From Bradysia coprophila (Eukaryota; Arthropoda; Insecta; Diptera; Sciaridae): a stretch of DNA of 64,000 nucleotides. The stretch lies in NCBI RefSeq assembly GCF_014529535.1, contig NC_050738.1:682001-746000 (forward strand). The letters are read 5' to 3'. The translations under genes were made by a program, and so were the position numbers. Under the pieces are notes generated by a model, which saw nothing but the letters and a program-made list of their open reading frames with translations, searched no databases and was not told where the DNA came from. Shown here piece after piece: positions 43,947 through 56,800 of this stretch; positions within the stretch are counted from its first letter, which is position 1, and each line of letters begins with the position of its first letter.

Positions 43947-45300
43947 TTTCGGTACCCTCTGACATGTCTTCACTTTTGAACGCACAGAAAATAATTTTTT
44001 TTTTTATAAAAAGTGAAAGATACGTGTTTCCTAGAATTGAGAGACGAATGCAACTAGCTATCACTCATTATAATCGGAGATCGCTTGTTCCCCAATCACC
44101 CGAGGATTTGGCGATATCACTCTTACAAACAGTATAGGTCGCTGGTATCTCCTTATCCCTTAATAAATCGTGTACTATCGTCCCTTATCACTAAGACGAG
44201 CTAAAATAGCAATTCTATGGTCGGTAGATAAGATAACAAGTCAACTGTTGTTAGTGACAAAGTCCTTTTTGTTGCTTCCAATAGCAAAAATATTTACCCA
44301 AATAGTGACAAAATTGAGTGACGATCTATGGGTGGCGCTCACTAATACATTTTCCAAAAAAAAAATTGCACGGCGTCACACTTGCCGTTAGTAAAAGGTT
44401 AAAAATTACAGAAAGCTAGTTGTTCCTCATCAAATCCTCTCATCATACCGGAAATCTTTCCCTACTCCTACTCTTGCTGAAGCAAATACTTGTCTAAATT
44501 TCACTGATGTCCCTGTAACACTTATCTTGGAGGGATTCCGATTAATAAAGAAGATTTATCATAGACTAATCAGACTACAATTAAAATTGCTAACTGGGAA
44601 TCGTTTGATTCAATTTTTCGTCATGACTGACCATCTTGATAATTCGCCCAATTTCGTCAGCAACTTTTTCTCTCTCTCTCTTATTCATCCAACTAAATCC
44701 AATTGAAAAATAAATTTGCTGAGTTCCCACTGATTCAATTGTGTTCAATGGTCTGACTATAAAATCTGTCGCGACAAGGACAGTACTCACTCTTATCATT
44801 AACACATTTTTATAATTCGCTAACTATACCAACTGTTGCTCTCAATTTAGTCAATTATATTGATGATGGGCAGATCAGCTCTTATTTTGTTACAAGGATC
44901 ACTTTATGTTAAGCCACGTGTACCATGTCCAATATTCGATTGTGCATTACTGCAACGAACGGAATGCAAGGCCACCGTACACATAACTATTAAATAACAT
45001 GAACTTCATGTCCACACACTCGTGACAAAACTCGTCAAATTTACAATGAAACGTTTATCAATTGCCTCCAGTCTCAATTTACCAAAAATATTTATTGTTG
45101 TCATTGCGTATGCATATAGCTGTATACAACCGTGAAAATGGATTTGTGAGAGACACCTTTATTGGTTGTCTAAGCGACAAACAAACTGTACTTGCTACTT
45201 GAAACAGTTTTTGAAGACTAATTATTTTGTCTGTTGATTTTTAGTATTTGAACAACAGTACGACAAGACATAAAAATGTAGATCATCGGATAAGATTAAA
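43947..45300. other. Spacer, no gene seen
   Basis: AT-rich sequence in which the first coding exon of transporter gene 2 may be hidden. Nothing definite was recognised. Confidence 0.35.
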
Positions 45301-45302
45301 TA

Positions 45303-45426
45303 CAGTGAACGACATCTCAAATGTCTCACTGTAAAATTTTTCTGAGAATTTTATTGTGTCATTGCAAATTCACAATGACATTCTCCGAAAAAAATGACAG
45401 TGAGACATTTGAGATGTCGTTCACTG
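45303..45426. mobile_element. 124-base foldback MITE flanked by TA
   Basis: Two arms of about 60 bases make up the whole element. The outer 29 bases, starting CAGTGAACGACATCTCAAAT, are exact inverted repeats. It is flanked by TA at 45301-45302 and 45427-45428. This is the structure of a Tc1/mariner-type MITE. No coding capacity. Confidence 0.82.
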
Positions 45427-45808
45427 TACGGAAAACAGTGTCAGCTGTGTCACAATAAAACATTTTTAACGCTTGAGCGGTTGCAAAACTGACTCGAAAT
45501 TTGTCAATGAATTTGAATTGTACCTTCAATTGTTGATGAAAAATTGAAGGTACGCTGTTGCGTCATCGATGCATTTTTGAAAGACTTCAATTAGATTTGT
45601 TTTAACTTCGAACTGGTGGATGAAAGACAGGAAGAATTATAATTCTTTCATATTTGTGAAGCAAGTCTCTATCTCAAGTAGATTCCGTAGCCATTGGAAG
45701 ATATTGTTGGCGTTTGCTTTCGTACAATTTTCTTTTTAGCCATCAACGACGCAGTTAAAGATAAATCAATCTGATTGACAATTTCAGAAAATTTCCAATG
45801 AGTTTGTT

Positions 45809-45970
45809 CAACGCACTTCACGCAAAAGTGGTACTCTAAATAGGGTACTGAAACTTTACAGTGCTCCGTACAAAATTTTACACTGTAAAAAGAGTGGGGA
45901 TAAAATTTCATACAAAATAGTACTCTATTTGGCATCTGTCATTAACAGCACTTTTGCTTGAAGTGCGTTG
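45809..45970. mobile_element. CAACGCAC-type MITE, 162 bases
   Basis: Ends CAACGCACTTCACGCAAAAG and CTTTTGCTTGAAGTGCGTTG are inverted repeats with one mismatch. The internal TAGAGTACT-type words are also inverted. It is flanked by GTTTGTT at 45802-45808 and 45971-45977. It shares its first eight bases and its 7-base duplication with the element at 38197. Confidence 0.8.
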
Positions 45971-46903
45971 GTTTGTTGTAGGAATCAGATATGAAAGTGA
46001 TTGTCAATACAATATTTCAAGAGACAATCCGTCACAATTTCAAAAATAACTCTAATTGTGCCTCCTGATGTATTTCTGTAATAAAAAGTTTTATGTGAAC
46101 CAACCTACGTTGACCTACATCATCACTGAACAAACACCAAAAGGATCCATTTGTCCATCAATTTTTTAATTGAGTTCAAAGTTTTGATTCAGTTGAATCA
46201 ACGTAATGCCATTCATGTGCGTACGTTCTCTCCTTCCGTACCTTCAAGGCCCTACGAATAACAACTTCATAAGTCAATGAAATTGTGAAACCCCAAATTG
46301 GACCATTCAACGTCCAATCACTTTTGTATTTTACTATCTCTGATTGTCTTCAACTTCTTCTTTCAAATGCAGATCTATTTTCGTATAGGCGAGGGAAATT
46401 TTAACAGTCGTTCCTATTGTAATTTATTGCCTGTTATCTGGAAATTCATCGAGATATCGAACTCTCATAAAGATTAGTTGTTCTAAGCCTACACCTCAAT
46501 TCGGTTAATCCACGACGTTCGAATAAAGTCGTGTCTTTGTTATCAAAATACTCCCAGACATGCGCAACGAAGAGTAAACACTGACCTATCTCTTTCTCAC
46601 CAACGGAGAGCTTTGAAAACAATTACCAAATTTTTTATCTGAATTTTTTTTTTATAACACACGTTTGATTTTACTACTTGCGATTGTCAAAACAATTACA
46701 ATCAGAAATTGATTAGTTTAAAATTGCTTATTACATTAAGATAACAATCGTAATAATCGAAAATTGTCTTAATTTTGATTGGATGGTGTAAATTTGTTGG
46801 CTTGCGCCATTTGATGAGGAAGATGAGAAGAATAGATTTACAATACATTTGTTGATGGAATCATTTACAATTTTCAAGTTTGCGTAGTTAGATTAGGTAA
46901 CAG

Positions 46904-47097
46904 CACGGCATAGTAAAACCAGGCGGGAGCCGTTCATTTTTCGAATGTCAAATAAGGGACTTATCACACTGTATGAAAAGGAACTCCAATGAACACTGAC
47001 ATAAGTTGAATGGATTTGACACGCAAAATATAAGGTTACTAGATAATTCAGGTCCCTAGTCAAATCAAGTGCTCCTGCCTGGTTTTACTCTGGCGTG
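46904..47097. mobile_element. 194-base MITE with AGTAAAACCAGGC inverted ends
   Basis: Ends CACGGCATAGTAAAACCAGG and the reverse complement of CCTGGTTTTACTCTGGCGTG match over about 24 of 27 bases. Flanks GGTAACAG (46896-46903) and GTTAACAG (47098-47105) agree at 7 of 8 bases. A decayed relative of its right half is at about 49640-49700. Confidence 0.65.
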
Positions 47098-47105
47098 GTT
47101 AACAG

Positions 47106-48780
47106 GAAAAAAAATCTAGCTTTTATTAAATTGTTGACCTTGCATACGCTTACTACATCGAAATTTGCACTTGACTTTCGATTAATCTTCCCTGGTTACG
47201 AAGAAACTATTGAAATATCTCATAGTATATTAACAAACCCTTTACAGTACCAGTCACAGCACAATTGACCTATCGACCCTGTTTGAATTTATTTTCAACA
47301 GTTTGTGGCAAGATCTTCATGTGTATTAACAATCGACTTGTTACAATTAAGATCACATACGTAATGATCACACCTTACTCTTCTCGTCACCATCGATAAC
47401 TGATGTAAAAGCATTTGTCACTCGAATGAGGTATATGAATCAATCAGTGAAAAACGGTTCATAAGATCTTGATCTAGTGACATATTTTGGCCGAGACAAT
47501 TTTCACTACGATTTTTTGCCATGATTGCTCATAATCTACATTTTTTGAATATTTGCACAATAAAATGTCTTCACGGTAAAAATCGAGTTGAAGAATGTAT
47601 TGGCCAAGAATATGTCACTAGATCTTAAAAACCTTTACATTTTACAGGAATAACTATTTTGTTACTGAATTCCACAAGTAGACTACTATTCATTACTCCA
47701 TAACACAAGGTACACTTACTTACTCAGTAGCCTTTGTCAATCCAAGTGGCTGACTCTGGCTGGTTCCTGACTACACAATTTACCAATCTGAAGGTGGATT
47801 ATGTGATGTATTTGAGTCGTTAGCCTGTCACAGACAACAAGCATATTAAAAGTTTTACTATTTAAACTACTAGGTCACACCTTTTGAGCGGGTCAGGTCC
47901 CTTGACTGACACTTTTCTAAATGTATTTTTGACGTATTCATGAAAACTTGTCACATTTAATACATAATATATTTACTATATTAATAACTCCAGGGAAATG
48001 ACAGTAAAATTTGACAATTTTTTTTTTCCTTGGAAACCATCGAGGGTAAGGTGGAATTATTTTTGACCACTTTTTGAGCATCAACCTCAAATCATAAATA
48101 AAATATGACTCGTATAGATTACGACCCTCGCTTCGCTCTGGCCGTAAACTTCCCACTCGTATGAGCTGTCTATTATTCTGTTTGATTGCATTTTTTTTTA
48201 CATCAGAGTAGATGCGAGGTTTGTTTTGTGAATGTGGAACGAGGACTTTTTGACAAAATAAAAAAGTGCGATAGATGTTCTTCTCTTGCAATTTTGCATA
48301 AAAAAGGAAGTTCCCCGGTACTTAATATACCTTCACATGGTGACATGGTAATAAATGAACTTAATTAGTTTTTTTGGTTCATCGTTAAAAATAACTCAGT
48401 TTACCAATATTTTCGGTAAATTGGTACCACTCTATAATGGTAAAGGGATTACAAATATTTGTAAAAGGAGAAATTTATTGGTAGACCGAGAAAAAATAAT
48501 CCCTCGATTTCCCATTCACAAAACCTTCAATCGTGAATAAAATGTCACGACTCGTATGAACTACAATTTTTACAATATTCATTTAATTCCATGTATTTAA
48601 AAAAAATCTTCAAAAATTAGTTGAGATAATTCATCTTATATTTCCTGCAAAAATTTAAATTTTTTATTAAAATTTTTACACTTTTTAATCAAAGTGTGCT
48701 AATTTGATAACAGGCATTTTGCTGGCGTAAGATGTGGTTGTAAAGGGAGTAAAAAACTACCTACTTGATAAATGACAAAC
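47106..48780. other. Spacer, no gene seen
   Basis: AT-rich with no exon, RNA gene or clear element. Several short open frames lack any family similarity. Confidence 0.35.
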
Positions 48781-48784
48781 AACT

Positions 48785-48962
48785 TGATAGTCAACTATCA
48801 AGTTGTTAGTCAACTATCAAGTTGTCAGTCAACTATCAAGTTGTTAGTCAACTATCAAAGATAGTCAACTATCAAGTTGTTAGTCAACTATCAAATTTGA
48901 TAGTCAACTATCAAGTTGTTAGTCAACTATCAAATTTGATAGTCAACTATCAAGTTGTTAGG
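48785..48962. repeat. Palindromic minisatellite
   Basis: Roughly eight tandem copies of TAGTCAACTATCAAGTTGT and the related AAATTTGATAGTCAACTATC. The core CTTGATAGTCAACTATCAAG is itself a near-palindrome, so both strands carry almost the same repeat. The repeated QVVSQLSN reading frame here is a by-product. Confidence 0.85.
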
Positions 48963-49913
48963 AAGAGATGTTTACAAGTTAGAAGATGGGCATCGAATGA
49001 TGAAATTATTCTTCCTACTAGTTTCATGCACGTCGAAAACAAACTTATATGATTTACCAACACTACCAAACAAAATCAAATTTCATCAAAGTAATCTTTT
49101 TTAATTGAGGCTGTGATCAACAGTATAAAATCCCGTTTTTCTCGGATAGCTTCCAGAACCTTAGTCCGACATAGCCCATCTTCGAACTTAGCCTCGGGAT
49201 TTTAATTTTACGTATTTAAAAAAAAGAATCATCCAAAGTGGTTAAAAATTACTCAAGTTATCGTGCCCTCAACGATTTTTTGTTATCCACATTTAACGTT
49301 TTTCATAGCATTTCATACATTTTCAATCACAGTGAACCTTTTTGTTACCCACATATTTCGGTATTTTCTGGTGTAAGACCCTGACTTTCAGTCAAGGGAA
49401 TTACTTCATTTAAACGATTGAAATCTGAAATCATCTTTTACTTCAATTGTTTTGAACATGCTTTTTGCTATATAAGACCTCATTAGTCAGAGCTTGTCGT
49501 TTATATTGCTGTCGTTGTCGATAACAGATGATAGCCGTCTATAACACGTTGATATACGGCATATTCGGTTCTTCATGGCAGAGGAAAATAAACAAAAAAA
49601 TAAATGAACTTAAATGAACACATAAATTGAATTTTTGTTCCAAAAATATAAGGGTTACTAGATAATTCAGATTCGAATTTATTTTACTCTGTGGTGGTTT
49701 CTCTAAAATAACAATAGACAGAAGTGCCTCCGTTATTTTTATGCATTTTTTTAGCTTAATTATATTTGGATGGTATTCAAATAGAAACCTGAATTCAGGA
49801 ATTTTGGGGAATTAACTTCGCTAAAATAGCGTGAGCCAGCCAAGTATAAAATACCAATATTCTTTTCGATGAGGACCTTACTTGAGGAGCTTTCACCTCT
49901 CCTTTCACACATA
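48963..49913. other. Spacer with a GATAACAGATG-family repeat
   Basis: A copy of the family (ATCTTTTACTTC ... GTCGATAACAGATG) lies at about 49405-49540, and a decayed piece of the AGTAAAACC MITE at about 49640-49700. No gene seen. Confidence 0.4.
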
Positions 49914-51058
49914 CCAACAAAAATCTCTTCGAGAAAAGTGTGACGCAGTCTTTGAAATACAATTTCTAAAATGAATGATATCGCTAGAGTTGACGCTTTC
50001 AGCTTCGTTACGCAAAAATTAAATTTTACACCCAATTTTAGTTCAAACAAGCTGGCTTAGTTTTTCTCATCATCTGCCAAATAATTTTTACCAAAAAAAA
50101 ATTTGACTGGAAACAACCAAAATGTTACCAAAAAAATCTGCGAAAAATTTGACGAAATGCGAAAATTTGACGAAATTCCAAAATCTGACGAAATTCAGAA
50201 AATTTGACGAAAATCGAAAATTTGACGAAAGTAATTCTCTATCTGCCACCATTCAAGAAATATCTCCAAAACCCCAATTGACCCACCCATTTCCAACTTT
50301 CGACATTTTTCACATATGCCCCTCTGTTCTACTCGTAAAACTCTGAGACTTTGCCGAAGAAAGTAATTCTCTATCTCTCATAACCCAAAAAAATATTAGT
50401 CCTTTCATCCTACGCTCGAGTAGCTCAAAATTTGGTCACTCTAATCACTCTAGCTCAAACGAATCTGACCCGAATCTTAATTATTTTTTTGTTCGAATCG
50501 TGTTACGAATACCTTTCATTTGATGGGTCGCACGCCTCTGTAGGTTTCAATACAGCTAAGCTACAGCCGAAAACGCGTTCCCGACCCTCGAAAACCACAC
50601 TCAGAAACCACTTCGAGGCCAATAAAACAAAATTCTGGTTTTTCCTGGGGTAATGGCGTATCACATTTTCATTTTTATGCCCACCCTGAGGTTCCTGCAA
50701 AATTTCATGGAGATTGGCTGACTAGTTTCCGAGATCGACCGTCGATAGATAGACAGATAGACAGATAGATAGAAACATACAGAGTAAGTTGAAAGATTTT
50801 GATTGTTTGGAAAACGTTAATTTGGTGCATTTTCTATCAAAATGACCAACTTCAAAACGATGTATCTCCGGCCATTTTAGTGGAGTGATAGCTCGTTTTG
50901 CTCGTATTTGAAGCGCGAATAAGATAGAATAGGATTTGTGGTGATACATGCCAAAGGAAAGAAACTTAAATTCTCGCCGCGTCTCAAACAAATTTCTTCG
51001 TTCTTTTTTTGGAAGTTAGACTGTGTCAAGTCCTCCGCTATCGCTCCGGACATGAACA
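49914..51058. repeat. 1.2-kb dispersed repeat, copy 2
   Basis: Matches 2650-3850 block by block. Its TTGACGAAAATCGAAAAT minisatellite is much shorter (about 50140-50230, roughly five units), and the block between about 50240 and 50640 is different. The final GTCAAGTCCTCCGCTATCG block is present once instead of twice. It ends about 330 bases before the HACL1 start. Confidence 0.75.
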
Positions 51059-51383
51059 TCTCGTATAGCTGTTATAACTGAAACTACCCTCATTTTCAAA
51101 CGACAAAACTTTCGAACAAAGAAATGTTTGAACATTTTCTCAAACAGGCATGGCTTCGGCTAGACTGTAGCTTCGGTATGATGTTCGAAATTCGTTGACA
51201 TTTCAATTTCCCCTCTCTTCTTCGCTTCATAGTATATTTTCATCTTATCTCTCATGTTATTTGTTGCTGGTTCATTATCAATCTTATGTACACACTTTCG
51301 ATGAAATTGTTTGTTGTCTTGGCTCAGTAAGTCGATATTTGTTTCAATATTAAAAAAGTGTTACAATCGTCCACACACACATC

Positions 51384-53894
51384 ATGTCTGCTGTACAAGG
51401 CATCACCGTATTAGCTGAATCGTTGAGAGCACAGGTAAAGCACTTGATGAAAATAATTAATATTTTTCTGCGTAATCATCGCTGTCCGTTGTCGTTATCT
51501 GCTGGTACAAAGTTTATAATTAAAAGTCTTATCTGTTTGCAATTACACTCTCGCTCCGAATGGCGCTGAATTAAAATGTTCATCTCATGTACAGGGAATC
51601 GAATATGCCTTCGGGATCGTTGGTATTCCCGTCATTGAATTGTCAATGGCAATGCAAACGGCTGGCATCAAATACATTGGGATGAGAAACGAACAATCGG
51701 CTTGTTATGCAGCCCAAGCCATCGGCTATTTAACTGGCAAGCCAGCCGTTTGTTTAGTAGTTGCCGGTCCCGGTTTACTGCACGTCACTGGTGGCATGGC
51801 TAATGCTCAAGTCAACTGCTGGCCGATGGTAGTAATTGCCGGTGCTTCATTCCAAGATCACGAAGGAATTGGTGCATTCCAAGAATTTCCACAAGTCGAA
51901 GCATCACGGCCATACTGTAAATATGCGGCGAGACCTCCAAGCATTCCACTAATTCCATTGCATGTTGAAAAGGCCGTTCGTTTGGCTACTTACGGTAATT
52001 GTCAATACCCCAATCCCAGTCGAACTTGGCTAACTTTTCCGATAATTTGTAGGACGTCCCGGTGTTTCGTACTTAGACTTCCCCGGAAATTTGCTACTCG
52101 GGTCAACAACGTCGAAAATCCCCGAGCAATATTCCCATCCGTCGCCACCACTTATCTATCCGGACCACGACGCGGTGAGCAGCGCTGCTAGTTTGTTGAA
52201 AAATGCCAAAAGACCACTGATTATTGTGGGAAAAGGATCGGCCTATGCGCGAGCTGAAAATCCAGTTCGACGACTGATCGACGAGATCAATTTCCCGTTC
52301 ATCGCGACACCGATGGGAAAAGGAGTTGTGCCCGATTCATCAAGTCGTAGCGTACAATCGGCACGTTCGTTAGCTTTGCAGAAAGCGGATGTTGTTTTGC
52401 TACTTGGGGCCCGTCTTAACTGGTAATGATGGACCCTTTGCATTTCTGGTCGCTAAGACTCGAAACGAATTTTTCTCTCGTTTCAGGATTTTACACTTTG
52501 GACGACCACCGAGGTTTGCAGCTGATGTAAAATTCATTCAAGTCGACATTTGTGCTGAAGAAATGTAAGTGGTTGGTTCATGTGATGTGTTGATGATAAT
52601 TTCTGGGTTCAATTAATCATTTGATGGCTATCGTCATACCGTAGAGCACAGAATCGATAAATTTTTCCACTGACTGATAAAGTAACGAGTAGTACGATTG
52701 TTTATCGTGGGAATTGTATATTCAAACCGGTTAAGGTCAAGCAATTGAATCGCTTGTTTGATCAATTACAAATTCAAATTTCGTTTGTTGACTGATTAGA
52801 TGTTACTACATTGTAGAGAGTGCATGCCTTTAAAACCCTTGATGCCTTAACACCTTCTTTGATTCCAATACAGGCACAACAGTGTACGCAGTACCGTTGC
52901 GATACAATCAGACATACTGCCATTCACCAATCATCTGTTAGAACAACTGAACGGCCAAAATTATCAGTTTGATAACAACAGTGACTGGTGGACGTCATTG
53001 AGACAAAAGTGTGCAACTAATCAGAAAACTGTACAAGGTTACGCCAGAGATGTTTCGACTCCGTTGAATTACTACGCCGTGTTCCATCATATGCAAGAGA
53101 TTCTTCCACAAGATGCGATCATTGTTAGCGAAGGAGCCAATACAATGGACATTGGTCGATCGATGTTGCTCAACCAATATCCGAAGCACAGGTAACATAT
53201 TGTGGTCGTTGGCCAGTAACAAATTTCCGTTTTTGGGTTGGGGTCTGAACGAAACTTTTTCTTTATTGCAGGTTGGATGCAGGCACTTTTGGAACTATGG
53301 GAGTAAGTACAGTCGAAAGTGTAATCCATGCGCCGTTCAGTTACTGGAACGAAATTATATTCACAGGTTGGACCGGGCTTCGCTATAGCAGCCGCAATAT
53401 TTTGCCGCGATCACTATCCAGGCAAAAGAGTCATCTGCGTGGAGGGTGACTCAGCATTCGGATTTTCCGGCATGGAAATTGAAACGATGGTGCGTTACAA
53501 TTTGCCGATTGTGATTGTAGTTGTGAACAACGGTGGCATTTACGGTGGCTTTGACCAGGAAACATTCGATGCTATTCGCAAGGACGCTGATTTGCTCAAA
53601 GTGTAAGAATTTTGGATTTTTTTTTCACATTCGTCACGTCATGGTTAACATAAAAAATGTCTTTTTTCGCACAGTACACCACCGACGGCACTGACTGTCG
53701 AAACGAGATACGAGAATATGATGCAATTGTTCGGACAAAAGGGTTACCTCGTTCGTGACATTCCACAGCTGCAAAGCGCTTTGAGTGAAGCTCTCACTTT
53801 GACGAATCGTCCGACAATTATTAACGTACTGATCAGTCCATCTTCCGATCGAAAGCCGCAAGAGCATAGTTGGTTGACCGAATCGAAGTTGTGA
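51384..53894 (+). CDS. HACL1: 2-hydroxyacyl-CoA lyase 1, peroxisomal
   Basis: Eight exons in phase: 51384-51434, 51595-51994, 52053-52422, 52487-52564, 52874-53191, 53272-53302, 53367-53602, 53675-53894; about 550 residues, close to the usual 570-580. The enzyme uses thiamine diphosphate and Mg2+ to cleave 2-hydroxyacyl-CoA during alpha-oxidation of branched fatty acids, giving an aldehyde and formyl-CoA. The N-terminal domain has the conserved Glu in [10 protein letters not shown] (residue 50) that activates the cofactor, and [17 protein letters not shown]. The middle domain has [17 protein letters not shown]. The C-terminal domain has the cofactor motif from [15 protein letters not shown] (426) to VVVNN (450-454). 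The protein ends in SKL, a peroxisomal targeting signal type 1. AATAAA is at 54032. Every part is intact. Oxalyl-CoA decarboxylase is the nearest alternative, but SKL and overall similarity favour HACL1. Confidence 0.95.
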
Positions 53895-56800
53895 TCACGT
53901 CACACAAATGGAACAAAGCCAAATCTATGAATTTGGCGGGTTGACGGACTGGTTAGGGTTGTTTTACCATTTAAAATACAGAGACGTGTCGGTGTAAAGA
54001 TTAACTATACTCCAGTTTAGAAGAAAATGTTAATAAATTTGCAGAAACAATTTGTTGGAATTTTCATTTCGAAATTGTTACGGGAGGACTATTCTGGGAA
54101 CCCTTACAAGAGTGGAAGATTCTTGAAAAGAAAAGTCCTAAGACTCACAGAAAACTATCGACAATTTATTTAGGCTTCTGACATCGCCTCTAACAAACGA
54201 CAAGCATATGACAATAATGTCAATGAATCTGTTACTCCTTGGGTCTAAGTGGTCTAAGTGTTTGATCACTGGAGATCATGTAAAATGTCGAAATTTTGTT
54301 TGATTTTCTATTATTTGATCAGATTGCATTTCCAAAGCATCTGTTGTTCCAGATGCAAACATTAATAATTTTGAAGTGGCTCGAGATTGGTACTTAACCT
54401 TCTCAAACTACATCCTTGGGTGCGTCTAAATTGTGCGTCCATTGAAATTCAATCGGTTGCCAGTGTGAAGAGACTGGAAAAGTTTTCCAACCAATCGCTA
54501 GAATCGCCCACTGAAACATATCAAAGCTCATGCGGTCCAACTGAAAGACAGAATTTTCTATGTCCCCGTTCTTAATGGTAACAGTAGGTTACATTGGATG
54601 CTGCGAAAGTAATTCATTACATGAGCTAACAATTTTGTTTTAAAAGCAAACTAGTAAGTGTGTTTTTGAGCAACAAGGTCTTTTTGACATTTGTGGATAT
54701 TGTATAATACGAGCCGACGGCAAGTTACAGAACTACTCAGTTACCGAAGCAAGTAGCTCAAAAATACACGACGCAGTTTGTGAGTATCGCAAAACTGTTT
54801 CCGAATTAATGAACTATACGCAGCAGCATCCAATGTATTCTGTTTCACTGCCTACCACATGTAAAAGTTGAATTTCACATAGAAATGCAAGAAAAATTAA
54901 CCAAAAATATTCGATCATTTTTGCTGTGTAATGTTCAATTCTCACATGGGGCAGGCAGTAAAATTGATTTCAATGTCGTTAAAACGAAAACGAAAATGAG
55001 GGATTCCAGAGTTTTCATCTATCTTTGCCGGTTAATTTTAGACATTTTCACATGCAGCCCTCACTTCTTCCATATGCCAAGAGAAATTGCTTGAAGTCAA
55101 ACCTGTAGTAAAAACCTGTTGTTTGGTGATATTGGGTTGATGCATTAAGATTTGCTTTGTCTTATCTTGTTCAAGAACATCATACAATTTGAAGAAGGTT
55201 TTGGAAAGGTTGCTACTCTAAGAATCAGTTCTCAGATAAGTGTATTTCATGTGGTTAGTCATTTCAAAAAACACGCGACTAGTTCAATATTATTTATCTT
55301 CTTCCTTGAAGAGCTCAAGTAATTTTTCCTGAAAGTTAATTTCAATAAACAGCTGGAGTTTGTAAATGAAACATTACTGAAGAAAAGACAAGAAAACTTC
55401 GTCTAACAATTAGAAACCGTAGACAACATGTATATCGCAGGTAAATTACATCAATTTGATTCTGATTAAAAATCTTTAACAAATTCAAACGAAGTGGACA
55501 ACAATACTGAGAACAATTGGGAACCGTTTTTGCATAAATTCTGTGAAAAATTAAAAAATATGGTTTTTCCTAGTACCATTTTTAACACACTAGAAGGTCA
55601 ACGAATCTGTAACCCGGTGAAACTTTACGTCGAGTCTATATTCGTTTGAAAGCTCTTGAAATTCCCTTTGAAATAAGCTACGACACCACTATATTGCTTC
55701 CCAGTCACAGATTTCACAAAGCTTTAAATCATCGGTGAGTCAAAAAAAAAATTTAATTTTAAAGAATGCCAAATTGAAGTCACGGTCTGTACGAGTAATT
55801 ATCAAATACACTTAACAAAGTTTTTTTCCACACAGTCGCCAGAATTGATCTCCCTATAACTTTGGGTTTTCATAGGGTTCCCATTCGTCCTCTTTTTAGA
55901 GGACATGTCCTCTTTTTTCATCTCGTTCATCTTTTTTACAAAAATTCTAAGAACATCAGTTTTTTGAAGAAGACGTCGTCTTTGTCCTATTTTTTTCAGC
56001 TCTTCTTCTTATTTAAGTAAATTTGATGCATCTCATACCTAAAGAACGAAAAATTTTCGCTGCGCGGATTTAACTAATAATCTTCTCTGTCAGAGAATCT
56101 CTGAACGGTAATACAACGAAATCTTCATCACAAAAAAAAAATTCGCTCGCTCCGCTCACATTCTTTACCACCTCATTTTTTCATACATTAAAATAAAAGT
56201 TATTCATTTTACAAGAACGGCGTAGCGCTGTGTGAGATACCGAATATCAAGCAAGGATAAGGTAAAACGAAGTCTGTATTCAGGTAATATGGAGTGGATG
56301 TTATCACTGAGAAGGAATCCAAAAGAATATCAGGAAGATTTCAATGCATATTGTACACAGAATTTTTTGTTTTTAGCATGAACTGGTGTAAATTACACAA
56401 TAGTTGCACAAAGAGCATGTACGTACAGTTGCTGTAATTCCGTGTCAGAAATTCACTTTTCGTCCTCTTTTTTGAATGTCAAGGCGTCCTCTTTTTGTCC
56501 TCTTTTTTGATGCCGAAATGTCCTCTTTTTCAAAATAGTTTTCAGAGGTGCGCATGGAAGCTTCGAACTTCAATTTTTTTTTTCGTGTTCAGGGGACCAT
56601 TGTGCATCGAACCTAGTCGCAGGCCTTAAAAACAAAATACTTTCGTCAAAACGCTACACTCTAATGTACATGGCAACAAGTGAAGTAAAAGATTTTGAAT
56701 TAATCTGTTGAAAGTACTTAGATCAGAAGAAACACACTCGATATAATTGGACTGTTGTAGCGGTTTTTTATACTTGCCGTCTGTAGACGGACAACTCTTG

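Noticed and set aside
48822-49052. Plus-strand open frame with repeated QVVSQLSN peptides
   Set aside because: Direct translation of the palindromic minisatellite; no family similarity.
55873-56550. hAT-like element starting TAGGGTTCCCATTCG
   Set aside because: The left end is suggestive and GTCCTCTTTT is repeated at the right, but no matching right terminus or target duplication could be found.
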